36,019 nt of DNA. Origin: Alienimonas chondri. GTDB lineage: Bacteria > Planctomycetota > Planctomycetia > Planctomycetales > Planctomycetaceae. This document shows, in pieces, positions 25,407 through 34,647 of the stretch (positions are counted from its first letter, which is position 1; each line of letters opens with the position of its first letter). The position numbers were made by a program, and so were the translations under genes. The DNA lies in assembly GCF_013036045.1 (NCBI RefSeq), contig NZ_WTPX01000075.1, positions 1 to 36,019 of the forward strand. Reading direction: 5' to 3'. A model generated the notes under the pieces. The model ran no database searches, was not told the DNA's origin, and saw only the letters and a list, made by a program, of their open reading frames with translations.

Positions 25407-26543
25407 GTGCCCCTTCAAGCATTCAAGCCTACCGATCGCGGATCTCCCCCTTTGTCTGTACCGGCTCGGCCAAGCGAAACCGGACCCGTTCGGGCGGAGA
25501 AGCGCTCCCAACCCGTGCTGCTGACCGGGGCGGCGGGGTTCATCGGCGCAGCGGTAGCAGAGCGGTTGCTCGCCGGCGGGATGCGCGTGATCGGAGTGGA
25601 CAATCTGGACCCATATTACTCGCCAGCGTTGAAGCGGGCGCGGTTGGATCGAGTATCGGCTGCTGCGGAGCGGACGCGTGGACGATTCGACTTTCTCGAA
25701 CTCGACCTCGGCGATCGCTCGGCGGCGGCAAGGGTCTTCGAGGCCGGGCCGTTCGAATGCGTGATCCACCTCGCTGCCCAAGCGGGGGTGCGGTACAGCA
25801 TCGACAACCCACACGCCTACGCCGCGGCGAACCTGACCGGATTCCTACACGTGCTGGAGGCCTGCCGCCGGCAGGCCGAGTCCGGCGCCGGCGCCCCACC
25901 GCACTTGGTGTACGCCTCCAGCAGCAGCGTGTACGGGGCGAGCGCCGAGCCTGTCCTCGCGGCCGATCAGCCGGCAGACCACCCGATCAGTCTGTACGCG
26001 GCGACGAAGCGGGCGAACGAACTGATGGCCCACAGCTACACCCATCTATACGGGCTGCCGTGTAGCGGGGTACGGTTCTTCACCGTCTACGGCCCTTGGG
26101 GACGGCCCGACATGGCCGTCTGGAAGTTTACGGAGCGGATTCTGCGAGGTGAGCCGATCGACGTGTACGGCGGAGGCAAGATGCAGCGGGGGTTCACCTA
26201 TATCGATGACGCCGCGGAGGGCGTCGTCCGCCTCGCTGCCCGGCCGCCGGCCCCGGACGCGGTGCCGCCGCGTTCGCCGGACCGGGGGACCGGCCCGTTC
26301 CGAACTTACAATCTGGGCAGCCGGGAGCCGGTCGAGTTGATGCGTCTGATCAAGGCGATCGAAGCCGCATGCGGCCGCCCAGCGAACAAGCGATTCCTGC
26401 CGATGCAGCCGGGAGATGTCGTCTCGACCGCAGCGGAAACCTCATCGTTGGAAGAGGTGACGGATCTCGTCCCCGTCACGCCGATCGAGGAAGGCGTCGC
26501 CGCGTTCGTGGACTGGTACCGCGACTACAATGATGTCCGCTGA
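25407..26543 (+). CDS. UDP-glucuronate 4-epimerase-like NAD-dependent epimerase
   Basis: The 378-residue SDR epimerase has PVLLTGAAGFIG (residues 36-47) for NAD. GVDNLDPYYSPALKRARL follows, the typical second strand of UDP-GlcA/CapI-type epimerases. YASSSSVYG comes next, and Y197/K201 in LYAATKRANELMAHSY are catalytic. LPCSGVRFFTVYGPWGRPDM and the ending TPIEEGVAAFVDWYRDY complete the group pattern. One usually invariant position differs: KMQRGFTYIDD where RDFTYIDD is common. It should supply UDP-galacturonate from UDP-glucuronate for the exopolysaccharide. The first 35 residues have no family counterpart, so GTG 25407 is uncertain and a later TTG is possible. It converges on the acetyltransferase gene with a 50-bp gap. 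Confidence 0.88.
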   Translation: MPLQAFKPTDRGSPPLSVPARPSETGPVRAEKRSQPVLLTGAAGFIGAAVAERLLAGGMRVIGVDNLDPYYSPALKRARLDRVSAAAERTRGRFDFLELDLGDRSAAARVFEAGPFECVIHLAAQAGVRYSIDNPHAYAAANLTGFLHVLEACRRQAESGAGAPPHLVYASSSSVYGASAEPVLAADQPADHPISLYAATKRANELMAHSYTHLYGLPCSGVRFFTVYGPWGRPDMAVWKFTERILRGEPIDVYGGGKMQRGFTYIDDAAEGVVRLAARPPAPDAVPPRSPDRGTGPFRTYNLGSREPVELMRLIKAIEAACGRPANKRFLPMQPGDVVSTAAETSSLEEVTDLVPVTPIEEGVAAFVDWYRDYNDVR

Positions 26544-26593
26544 ACCGACGACGCGATCGCCCGAGCATTCGACCGATCGAGACCGGCGACAGG

Positions 26594-27217
26594 TCAGACC
26601 GGCGCCCGCGACGCGTCCGCGACCGGCTGCTCTTGCAAATTCCGTCGGCGGAGGAACCGAGCGGGATTACCGACGACGATCGCCCAGGGTTCGACATTCT
26701 TCACCGCGACCGCCCGGGCTCCGACCACCGCCCCCTCCCCCACGGCGATCCCCGGCCCGACGAACGCCTCCGCACAGACCCACGCCGATGCTTCGATCAT
26801 AATCGGCCGGGCGACCAGTCGCATGTGCGGGTCCGAGATGTCATGCGTCGCCGCACACAAAAACGCCCGCTGCGACACGGTCGCGTGAGCGCCCACGGAG
26901 ATCGGGGCGACGCAGTAACAGTCGACCTCCGCCCCGAGACAAGCGTACTCCCCCAGCGTCAGGTTCGCCGGCAGCCAGACCTTCGCCGACGGCAGCACCT
27001 TGGCTCCCCGCCCGACGTTCGCCCCGAAGAGCCGCAGCAGGAACCGCCGCCACCCCCACATGGGCCGAGGCGAACGTGCAAACAACGTCGGCCGCACCGC
27101 CCCCCAAGCGACACGGGCGAGTTTATTGCCCAGCGAGTGCGGGCTAGGACAGTCGTCGGGGGTGACGGCGACAGCGGAGGGCCGGGCCGGGCCGCCAGCA
27201 GGCTGGGCGGAGGTCAC
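26594..27217 (-). CDS. WcaF-like hexapeptide-repeat acetyltransferase
   Basis: The start is placed at GTG 27217, which overlaps the preceding stop as GTGA. The frame is open further upstream, with an ATG at 27259, but that would lie well inside the neighbour. The 207-residue product has the short N-terminal helix of colanic-acid acetyltransferases (NKLARVAWGAVRPTLFARSP, then MWGWRRFLLRLFGANVG). A left-handed beta helix follows: AKVWLPANLTLGEYACLGAE, then HATVSQRAFLCAATHDISDP with the catalytic His, then AWVCAEAFVGPGIAVGEGAV and GNPARFLRRR. It probably O-acetylates a sugar of the polysaccharide using acetyl-CoA. It is the last gene of the minus-strand operon. Confidence 0.87.
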   Translation of the reverse strand: MTSAQPAGGPARPSAVAVTPDDCPSPHSLGNKLARVAWGAVRPTLFARSPRPMWGWRRFLLRLFGANVGRGAKVLPSAKVWLPANLTLGEYACLGAEVDCYCVAPISVGAHATVSQRAFLCAATHDISDPHMRLVARPIMIEASAWVCAEAFVGPGIAVGEGAVVGARAVAVKNVEPWAIVVGNPARFLRRRNLQEQPVADASRAPV

Positions 27218-27770
27218 GCCGGCTTGCGGGCGGACAGGATCATGGATTTCCACAGCCATGGCAGGCGGCCGCCCCCGCGAAACCGAACGTCCTCGAACCC
27301 GGCTTCGGTCAAAAGGACGGACAGCGTCCGCCGCAACCAGAACTTGATGTGCCCGCCGTCCCACAGAACGGTGAAGTGGTCGTCAAGCTGACCAGCCGCG
27401 GCGAGGGCGGGGTTTGTAAGATAACCGTGATAGGGGGTCGTCATGATGACCGTACCGCCCGGTTCCAGCACGTCGAACAGGGCCGCAACATACGCTCGCG
27501 GGTCGTAAAGGTGCTCCACAACCTCCAGCGACGTCACGGCGTCGAACCGCCGCTCGAATAAGCTGGTGAGGTTATCGGTGACGGACGCCACCTCGAACCC
27601 CACGCCCGGATGCGTTCTTCGCGCCAACGCGATGCCACTCTCCGACAGATCGACCCCGGCCACGTCGACGCCGGCCGCGGGATCAGCGCACGGACCGGAT
27701 CCCGCAGATACGCACATGTATGGGCCGCCCCGGCGTTTGCATAACTATATTCATTATAGATCTCGGCACC
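27214..27770 (-). pseudogene. Class I SAM methyltransferase disrupted by deletion of motif I
   Basis: Two frames carry one methyltransferase. The upstream frame reads EIYNEYSYANAGAAHTCAYL, then RDPVRALIP, the usual N-terminus. The downstream frame (open to 27214) resumes at AAGVDVAGVDLSESGIALA and continues through FDAVTSLEVVEHLYDPRAYV, GGTVIMTTPYHGYL, HFTVLWDGGHIKFW and LLTEAGFEDVRFRGGGRLP. Between them, near 27680, the roughly 15-20 residues with the glycine-rich SAM loop (normally VLDLGCGNG) are missing and the frame changes. Without motif I the enzyme cannot bind SAM normally. The start lay inside the end of the FkbM gene. The remaining ORF still overlaps the acetyltransferase start, so its translation may be kept for coupling. 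Confidence 0.75.
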
Positions 27771-28566
27771 GTATATCTCCGACGGGGGCGTCCCGCACGC
27801 ACCACAGGACGTTAGCCGCGTCGTCGGCAGGGGCCGAGACTGGGCGCCCGTCCAGCGTTTCGATCCGGTAGCCGCGGGAGATTAGTTCGTCCTGCACGCC
27901 GGCCCGTTCCTCCGGGCCGTGCAATTCGATGTAGACCGCCGGAGCATGCCGTTCCAAAATCTGCTGAGCGCCCCGCAGGACCGCAGCGCCGGCGCCCTCC
28001 ACGTCGATTTTCAGCAGGTCTGGCGGCCGCTCGCCGGCGGCGACCACGCTGTCGAGGGTCACCGTTTTCACCTGCAGCACCGACGCGCCGTCGTGCCGGT
28101 ACGTAGGCTCCACATCCCGCAGTTTGCCCTGCGTCGCTCGGTCCTCTGGAAAATCGAAGGTCATGGCGCCTTCCCGGTCGGCCGCGGCGGCCCGCACCAC
28201 GCGGACCTCGCCGAATTCGTTGAGGGCGAGGTTCCGCTCCAAATCATCCGCAAGGCCGGGCACCGGCTCGAAACACACGACCCGCCCGCCCGGTCCGACG
28301 GCCCCGGCGAACAGCAGAGCGACTTGCCCGCGGTTGCCGCCCACGTCATAGACGGTCTGCCCGGTCCGCACCCGTCCCGCCAGGGCTCGCAGCTGTTGGC
28401 CGTCCATCCCGCAGGCGTAGGCCACGCCCATCGCGTCACGGACGACGAAACGAACCCCGCGCAGCGGCCCTACGAGGACACGCCGCACGTGGCCACGTGG
28501 GTAGAAGAGCTTGAGGAACTTGCCGATTGCTCGGACGGAGCGTCGGTGGGGGTCGGGCGGCGTCAC
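27754..28566 (-). CDS. FkbM family methyltransferase
   Basis: The 270-residue product has SAM motif I TVYDVGGNRGQVALLFAGAV, then GGRVVCFEPVPGLADDLERN (post-I acidic residue), and the FkbM signature PPDLLKIDVEGAGAAVLRGA. YIELHGPEE follows. Such enzymes O-methylate sugars in exopolysaccharides and glycopeptidolipids. GTG 28566 overlaps the preceding glycosyltransferase stop as GTGA. The sugar position is unknown. Confidence 0.9.
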   Translation of the reverse strand: MTPPDPHRRSVRAIGKFLKLFYPRGHVRRVLVGPLRGVRFVVRDAMGVAYACGMDGQQLRALAGRVRTGQTVYDVGGNRGQVALLFAGAVGPGGRVVCFEPVPGLADDLERNLALNEFGEVRVVRAAAADREGAMTFDFPEDRATQGKLRDVEPTYRHDGASVLQVKTVTLDSVVAAGERPPDLLKIDVEGAGAAVLRGAQQILERHAPAVYIELHGPEERAGVQDELISRGYRIETLDGRPVSAPADDAANVLWCVRDAPVGDIRCRDL

Positions 28567-29810
28567 GAGAGGGCCGGATCGCGGGACGAAACGGAGCGTC
28601 CGGAAAAGCAGACGGACTCCAGGGCGGAGACGCCGGCTGTTCGATCAAAGCCCTCGGCGATCCCACGAAGCTTCGCGGGGTCGCCGGCGAGGCGACCGGC
28701 CAAGAACGCTTGCATTCGGTCAGCCAGCGCCTCGGCGGAGGCGGTCTCCGTCAGCCATCCGTCACCGGCTAGCGTGACCAATTCCGGGATCGCCGCGACC
28801 GGCGTGGCGATCACCGGTACGCCCGCCGCGTAGGACTCCAAAATGATTAGTCCAAAGCACTCCAAGTCGCGGGTCGGCAGCACGAAGCAGTCCGCCGCCG
28901 CATAGCAGTCCGGCAAGTCTTCGTCCGGCACGAACCCCAGCAGCGTCACGCGCTCCGACAGCCCGAGAGAGTCGATTCGGGCCTGCAGCTCGCCTCGGAG
29001 CGGGCCGCCGCCGCCGATGAGCAGCCGGAACCGCTTCCCGGACCGGTCTAACGCCGCGGCAGCGTCGATCAGCAGGTCCAACCCCATCCGCCGGTGCAGG
29101 CGACGCAGCGTGAAGAACGTCGGTTCCTCCGCCGCGTTCGCCCAAGCCCCGCCGAGCCGGGCTCGCAGTGCGGGACGATCCTCGACCGGCTGGAAACGTT
29201 CGATATCGATCCACCCGTGGCAGACCGAAGCTCCCCCGACCGGGGCGTCCCGAAGCGTTGATATGTCGGGGCACAACGCTCGCAGGCGATGCAGAGTGAA
29301 TGCCGAGAGGCCGACGATCGCGTCAGCACGGCGGCAGTTTCGCCCTTCCAATTCTGCCGCCACGCGGGTCGACCAAGCTTGCGGTCCGCGGCGGCCCTCC
29401 GCGGCGAACTCGTCCGCAAACGGGGAATGCACCGTATACACCGTCCGGCCCCCCTCGCGGGCCCGCGACTTCGCTCCCCGGAGTCCCCTCAGCGCCCCGG
29501 TAAACTGCAACGGCGTGTGCCCGTTCAGGCAGTCCGGCGGTCCGGCCTCGGCAAGGACTCTCTGCACGGCGGCGGCTGTCCCGCGCACATGACCCCACAA
29601 AGCGAAGGGGCCTCGCCCCCGCGGACGCGGATAGCGCCACACCGTCACCCCCCGCTCAACCGTCCGCGGCGGGGGGGTTCGTTCGTGTCCACAACAAACA
29701 TAGTGCACCCGGCGCCCACGGTCCGCGAGACTCTCGGCGAACTCGGTCGCCAGTTTGAACGACCCACCGGCCAGATCGTCCACCCACGCGTGTGCTGTGA
29801 TCAGAATCAT
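28563..29810 (-). CDS. Glycosyltransferase family 4
   Basis: ATG 29810 begins directly at the first Rossmann strand (MILITAHAWVDDLAGGSFKL); a GTG at 29861 is the upstream limit and would overlap the previous gene. The 415-residue GT-B enzyme has VYTVHSPFADEF, ADAIVGLSAFTLHRL, FFTLRRLHRRMGLDLLIDA, LIGGGGPL, and the C-terminal sugar-nucleotide motif ECFGLIILESYAAGVPVIAT. It is a retaining transferase for the polysaccharide repeat; donor and acceptor cannot be read. The last 30 residues are family-unlike. Confidence 0.9.
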   Translation of the reverse strand: MILITAHAWVDDLAGGSFKLATEFAESLADRGRRVHYVCCGHERTPPPRTVERGVTVWRYPRPRGRGPFALWGHVRGTAAAVQRVLAEAGPPDCLNGHTPLQFTGALRGLRGAKSRAREGGRTVYTVHSPFADEFAAEGRRGPQAWSTRVAAELEGRNCRRADAIVGLSAFTLHRLRALCPDISTLRDAPVGGASVCHGWIDIERFQPVEDRPALRARLGGAWANAAEEPTFFTLRRLHRRMGLDLLIDAAAALDRSGKRFRLLIGGGGPLRGELQARIDSLGLSERVTLLGFVPDEDLPDCYAAADCFVLPTRDLECFGLIILESYAAGVPVIATPVAAIPELVTLAGDGWLTETASAEALADRMQAFLAGRLAGDPAKLRGIAEGFDRTAGVSALESVCFSGRSVSSRDPALS

Positions 29811-29854
29811 TTGGGAAGGAGCGTCTCCGAGCGTCGGCGGCGGGATTGAAGGCG

Positions 29855-30970
29855 TCAGCACAGGTCGAACATCGCTTCCAGCGGCGGGGTGACCCGTTCC
29901 CAGCGAAACCGTTCCGCATTCTCGCGCGCCGCGGCGGACAGTTCCGCGTGATGGTTTCGATCTGTCAACAGTCGATCGAGGTGATCAGCGACTGCAGTCA
30001 CGTCGTCAGGATCGCAAAATCGCCCGCCGGCGCCGCCGATCTCCGGCATTGCGCATGCCGTCGAGCCGATGACCGGCACGCCGAACGTCTGGGCCTCCAC
30101 CGCGGGGATGCCGAATGATTCGCACCTGCTCATCAGGCAGAAGACGGTCGCCTCCGCGTAATGCCGATACAGTTCGTCCCGGGAAACACGCCCGACGATT
30201 CGAATATAATCTTGCAGGCCCGAAGCGGCAATTTCCGCCTCGATCTCGGCGCGATAATCGGGGTGCGACCACGGGCCGACGAACCTTATTTCAAACCGCC
30301 GTCCACGGTTACGGAGCGCCGTGCCCGCACGTATGAGGGTCTCCGCATTCTTCCACCGGGCCATCACCGATACGCTAAGAATCAGATCGTCTCGCCGCGG
30401 TACACCGCTTGCCGCGGCAGCCTTCCGCGCAGATTCATCAACGGCCTGATAGAGGATCAACTCGCGGGTTGCGGCGGGGGCGCCGGCGTCTCGGTAGAGC
30501 TGACGCAGATGGTTCGAGTTATAGATCATCAGATCGGCCTCGGCGGTCGCCGCCCGGTACGCTCGACGTTGGACAGCTGCTCGAATCCTGTCGAGTCCCT
30601 TCTTCGGGACCGCCTCCGTCAGGCACCAAGGGTTTTGGGCGAAACAGACCTGCGGGACCGGCAGACGGACGGGCGGCAGGGAGCCAGCAGGCGTGAAAAT
30701 GAGGTCGGCTCCGGCCCGACGCACCTCTTTGGAGAGCTGAGTTTTCTGCCACACCGCACGACGGAGCGGCGATGTAAGGTCGATGCCCAACCGAATCGCC
30801 GAGATGTTCTCCGGAAGATCCTTCCCCAATGCATCTTGCGTGAGGTCGTGCAGCAAGACGAAACGGTGCCGCCCCGCGGTACGGCGGGCTAACTCCCGAA
30901 GATGGCCGCCAAGCACGTGGTAGCCGCTGGGGGCGCGAGCGGAGAGGCCGTCGATCAACGCGATGGCCAT
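29855..30970 (-). CDS. Glycosyltransferase family 4
   Basis: ATG 30970 is chosen because it shares its A with the previous stop (TGATG) and opens the fold (MAIALIDGLSARAPSGYHVL). The frame itself is open to 31399, but that part overlaps the membrane protein gene. The 371-residue product has ADLIFTPAGSLPPV, ADLMIYNSNHLRQLY, ILSVSVMARWKNAETLIRA, FVGPWSHPDY, and the motif SRCESFGIPAVEAQTFGVPV. It resembles mannosyltransferase-like GT4 enzymes. Confidence 0.9.
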   Translation of the reverse strand: MAIALIDGLSARAPSGYHVLGGHLRELARRTAGRHRFVLLHDLTQDALGKDLPENISAIRLGIDLTSPLRRAVWQKTQLSKEVRRAGADLIFTPAGSLPPVRLPVPQVCFAQNPWCLTEAVPKKGLDRIRAAVQRRAYRAATAEADLMIYNSNHLRQLYRDAGAPAATRELILYQAVDESARKAAAASGVPRRDDLILSVSVMARWKNAETLIRAGTALRNRGRRFEIRFVGPWSHPDYRAEIEAEIAASGLQDYIRIVGRVSRDELYRHYAEATVFCLMSRCESFGIPAVEAQTFGVPVIGSTACAMPEIGGAGGRFCDPDDVTAVADHLDRLLTDRNHHAELSAAARENAERFRWERVTPPLEAMFDLC

Positions 30971-32448
30971 CAGCCGTTCCCCGTCAGTTTCGTTTCGGGA
31001 TAAGCACGGATGCGATCCCGGCCGCGACGAGAGGGCGGAGCGTCGTGAACGCCCCTCGAATTCGCCCTGCGCCACTGGGCAGGACCGGGCGGTCGATTGC
31101 CCCAACTTCTTGCACCACTTCCCATTCCCAGTCGCAGCACGAACCCTGCGATTGCTAACAGCAGGAGCATTTCCATCGGATCCCCGCTGAAAGACTGATG
31201 GGAGATCGTCATGCAGGCCGCCGCCGCCGCGAGCATCGCCAGCAGGCAGGTTTGCAGACGGGCGTGCGGAGCAAACTCCCCGCGGCGAGGCACGGCGGCG
31301 GCGAATGTTCCCAACAGTGCCAGCAGTGCGCAGACAAGCAGAACAGTACCCGGTAGCCCCAGTTCGGTAAGCACCCTCGCGCCCATACTCTCGGGCCACG
31401 CCAAGTTCCGACCGGCGACGTAGTGGTGTCCCTGCGTGGCGGACCCCAGCCCGTTGCCAAGTAACCCGTACTGTCGCAGCACGGGGTCGATTGAAGACAC
31501 GGTTTCAGTTCCCAGCCGCTCCGTGCTGTCGCCCAACGTCGACGCTAAGTAGTCCTCGTTCCCGAGTCCTAATCCGGTCTCGCCCGCGGTCAATACGATG
31601 CCCACCGCGGCGATGCCCGCTCCCGCGGCGGCCATGCCCACCGCCTTCACCCAACCCTCCCGCAGCGCCTGGAGGGCGGCGAAGACGCCGACGAATACGA
31701 CCGGGACGCCGATCATCTTCCGTCGCCCGCAGAGGACCAAACACGCTCCGCCCCACACGACCAGCAGTAGCCATCCCCACCAAGGAATTCGACGGCCCGT
31801 TTCCGGTCGATGAACGGCAAGCGTCGCCGCAAACATCATTAGGTGGGCCGCCCGCAGGCCCATGGTGTCCGGGCTACGATACCAACCGGAGATCAGTGGA
31901 ATAACTTCTTGACCGTGGTACCGAACCCACTCCATCTCGATCCCCCCCAGCCCCTGCCACCCCCACCCAAATCGTTCAGCCGGTACTGAGATTAACATCG
32001 CAGCGTTCACTGCACAGTACCATCCCGCTATTCGACGAACGTCCGCAGCCGAGTGCGCGAACGCGAAGCCAATCGCGAGTCCAAGGAGGGGAGCCAAGTA
32101 AGACACCGCGCCGAACGCGGCGACCAACGGTCCGCGGGGTAACGTCGCGGCCGCCACGGCCGCCCCGGGCAACAGGGCTGCAACAAGAAGCGCCACGAAC
32201 CTTTTCGTCCCCGGTTGCGCCCGGAATATCGCCTTGGCCCCCCCGCGTCTCTCCAACAGCAATCCCGCGAAAACCGCGGCCCACACCGCCGCCGGAGCCA
32301 GCGTCATTAGCAGCGGGAAGTCGGGCGTGAGTTTTCGAGCCGGATCCCGGACTGCGTCGAACAGCACGGCCGCGTAGATGCCCCACCGCCACCGGATGAG
32401 GGAGATCCCGCAGCAAGCCGCCACGGCCATATAAAATAAGCCGGCCAT
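30970..32448 (-). CDS. O-antigen ligase/polymerase-like polytopic membrane protein
   Basis: The 492-residue product has about ten hydrophobic segments, including MAGLFYMAVAACCGISLIRW, AAVWAAVFAGLLLE, WGWLLLVVWGGACLVLCGRR and GTVLLVCALLALLGTFAAAV. A long extracytoplasmic loop (about 305-365) carries GLLGNGLGSATQGHHYVAG, the polar loop of Wzy_C-type proteins. It likely polymerises or ligates the polysaccharide at the membrane. The last 55 residues are Arg/Pro-rich and probably cytoplasmic. It is coupled on both sides by TGATG overlaps. Confidence 0.78.
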   Translation of the reverse strand: MAGLFYMAVAACCGISLIRWRWGIYAAVLFDAVRDPARKLTPDFPLLMTLAPAAVWAAVFAGLLLERRGGAKAIFRAQPGTKRFVALLVAALLPGAAVAAATLPRGPLVAAFGAVSYLAPLLGLAIGFAFAHSAADVRRIAGWYCAVNAAMLISVPAERFGWGWQGLGGIEMEWVRYHGQEVIPLISGWYRSPDTMGLRAAHLMMFAATLAVHRPETGRRIPWWGWLLLVVWGGACLVLCGRRKMIGVPVVFVGVFAALQALREGWVKAVGMAAAGAGIAAVGIVLTAGETGLGLGNEDYLASTLGDSTERLGTETVSSIDPVLRQYGLLGNGLGSATQGHHYVAGRNLAWPESMGARVLTELGLPGTVLLVCALLALLGTFAAAVPRRGEFAPHARLQTCLLAMLAAAAACMTISHQSFSGDPMEMLLLLAIAGFVLRLGMGSGARSWGNRPPGPAQWRRANSRGVHDAPPSRRGRDRIRAYPETKLTGNG

Positions 32449-33671
32449 CAGCCGGACCGCCTTGGAGCGGTCGGCCGCTTTTTCACGGTTCGGTCGCTGA
32501 CAGATTGGACGGCCGCGGCAAGCCCTTCCGCGGCCGTCGCGGGGGAGTATCTCGCCACCCGTTCCCGAGCCGCCGCCCCCATCCGCCGCAGTCGATCCCG
32601 GTCTTGTTCCAGGTCGCTCAAGAGTTGCGCCAACCGCGGAACGTCTCCGAGGGGGAAGATCGCTCCTGTCGCATGAGCCCCTTCCGCTTCAATCAAGTCC
32701 GGCCCGCAGCCGACCCGGTCGCTGACGATCGCCGGCCGACCGCACGCCATCGCCTCGTTGACCACCAATCCCCACGTCTCTCCAGCGTCGGACGGCAGGA
32801 CCAGGACATCGGCTGCTCGATATGCCAAAGGGATTTCCGACTGATTGACGAATCCCGCGAACGTCGCGGGCAAAGCGCGGGCGTGGGCGAACGCCTCGCA
32901 CTCCCCACGTAGCGGCCCGTCCCCTACGAGCAGGGCGTGCGGCGCCGCCGCGCCGGCGTCCGCGACCGCCGCAAGCGCTTTTAGAAAGTCTAGCGGCCGC
33001 TTTTTCGTCTCAAATTTCCCGCTGAACAGCGCCACCATCCGGTCCTCGGGGAGACCGAATCGAGCCCGCGCCTCGCCCACCGTCGAGGCCGCCGCCGCAC
33101 CCGCGAATCGGTCGTTCTCAACGCAATACGGAGCATTAAACAGCCGACGGTCGGGTACCCCGCGGGCTTGGTAGAACGCCCGGCTGGCCGTTCCGATCGG
33201 GCAGCATGCGGCGTAGCGGTTCACCAGCAGAGACTGAATCCGCCGTACCCACCATGGCCGGATCCTCAGATCGTTCGCCTCGCCGCGGACGACGCACGGA
33301 ATCCCCAGCCGGTGACAGGCGAATCGTGTTTGCAGCATCGCTTTCACATTCCACCCGTTCACGACCACCGCATCATACCCGCCCCGGCGGAGTACGTCCC
33401 GTACGCCCGGCGTGTCGCACCCGGCAAACCGCGTCACCGACGGCTCGGAGGCCACGTTCTCCAGTACTTCGTAGCGATACCCCTCCAGGAGCGGCAAATC
33501 CCACTCGAACGCGACCCCGAACCCGTCGCCTTGGGCGGCCGCGTTCGGCAGGTGGCAGAACAGAACCGTCAAATCGATCCCGGAGTCGGCGAACAATTCC
33601 CGAAAGACGGGGATCTGGTATTGAATGGGATGGGATGTGACGAACGCCGTCTTGACGGGGGGGCCGCTCAT
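32448..33671 (-). CDS. Glycosyltransferase family 4
   Basis: ATG 33671 overlaps the preceding stop as ATGA; an upstream extension to 33812 lies inside the GT2 gene. The 407-residue product begins VKTAFVTSHPIQYQIPVFRE, a start typical of GT4 enzymes. It continues with YDAVVVNGWNVKAMLQTRFA, VRGEANDL, VALFSGKFETKKRPLDFLKA, LLVGDGPL, and the motif GETWGLVVNEAMACGRPAIV. The donor is unknown. Confidence 0.9.
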   Translation of the reverse strand: MSGPPVKTAFVTSHPIQYQIPVFRELFADSGIDLTVLFCHLPNAAAQGDGFGVAFEWDLPLLEGYRYEVLENVASEPSVTRFAGCDTPGVRDVLRRGGYDAVVVNGWNVKAMLQTRFACHRLGIPCVVRGEANDLRIRPWWVRRIQSLLVNRYAACCPIGTASRAFYQARGVPDRRLFNAPYCVENDRFAGAAAASTVGEARARFGLPEDRMVALFSGKFETKKRPLDFLKALAAVADAGAAAPHALLVGDGPLRGECEAFAHARALPATFAGFVNQSEIPLAYRAADVLVLPSDAGETWGLVVNEAMACGRPAIVSDRVGCGPDLIEAEGAHATGAIFPLGDVPRLAQLLSDLEQDRDRLRRMGAAARERVARYSPATAAEGLAAAVQSVSDRTVKKRPTAPRRSG

Positions 33672-34645
33672 GCCTTCCCCCGGACGGAAGCCGCAGGCGA
33701 CGGATCTGCCGGAGACGCACTGCAGTTCATCAGGAGAGGGGCTTCTCGAACGGCTTTGCGGGCGGCCGAAAACGCTCGGGCCTCGCCGAGCAGTTTCACC
33801 GGGATCCACCACGGCCGAGCGAGGTGAAATTTCGTCCTCACCTCCCGGAAGGCCCGGCCCGAGCAGTAAGCCGCCTTCTCTCCTGAACCTCGCCCGTGCC
33901 GGAGAGCGTAGTAATAGTCCCCGAACCCGTGCTTGGGATCGGCGCTGGTCAGGTGGGAACCGGTGTCTCGGGTTCCGCCGGAGGGAACCCGCAGGTGGTC
34001 GATGGAGGCGTCGGGGGCGAAGCGAATCGTCCCCCCCGCGGTCATTAGCCGACGGGCGAAGTCCGTCTCGAACCGGTACGCCGCTCCGTAGAAGCGTTCA
34101 TCGAACCCGCCGACCCTCAACGCTCGATCCCGCTTCACGGAAAGGTTGCCGGCCATCACGTTTCCCACCTCCGCCGGCCGCACGGAGTGAAACGGGAAAT
34201 CACGGTCTTCCCGTAGCCCGGTCCGCCGTGGCGGCCGGGGCAGGTCCGTCGGCGTCTGCCATGGCTGGATCACCTGCCCCACGACAGCCCACGCCTCCGG
34301 AAACTCCGCGTGGGCCCGCCGGTGCGCGGCGACCAACCCGGCATGCAGCCGGACGTCGTCATCCAAAAACAGGACCAGCGGGGTCGTCGCAAGTTTCAGC
34401 CCGCGGTTCATCGCCTTAGGAATCGATGCCTCGGTTAGCCGCTCCCACACAATCCGCCCGACCGAATGCCATTCCGCGAGGCGGCGTTCGGTCTCCGGTT
34501 CGTGTGCGGGCGACTGATCGATAACGATTATCGCGTCCGGCCGGCCTGAAGCGGCCACTACCTGCGCTACCACCTCAATCAAAACCTGCTCACGGCCAAG
34601 CGTAGGAATGACAACAGTGAGTGCATCGTTCGCCACACTCGACAT
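33668..34645 (-). CDS. Glycosyltransferase family 2
   Basis: ATG 34645 lies two bases after the previous stop; a TTG at 34651 is the upstream limit. The 325-residue GT-A enzyme has LTVVIPTLGREQVLIEVVAQ, IPKAMNRGLKLATTPLVLFL, and the metal-binding DDD directly after (FLDDDVR). GNVMAGNLSVKRDRALRVGG and FDERFYGAAYRFETDFARRL (acceptor-side ED-like region) follow. The C-terminal 60 residues contain an amphipathic helix. It is a probable inverting transferase for the polysaccharide. Confidence 0.9.
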   Translation of the reverse strand: MSSVANDALTVVIPTLGREQVLIEVVAQVVAASGRPDAIIVIDQSPAHEPETERRLAEWHSVGRIVWERLTEASIPKAMNRGLKLATTPLVLFLDDDVRLHAGLVAAHRRAHAEFPEAWAVVGQVIQPWQTPTDLPRPPRRTGLREDRDFPFHSVRPAEVGNVMAGNLSVKRDRALRVGGFDERFYGAAYRFETDFARRLMTAGGTIRFAPDASIDHLRVPSGGTRDTGSHLTSADPKHGFGDYYYALRHGRGSGEKAAYCSGRAFREVRTKFHLARPWWIPVKLLGEARAFSAARKAVREAPLLMNCSASPADPSPAASVRGKA

Positions 34646-34647
34646 AT

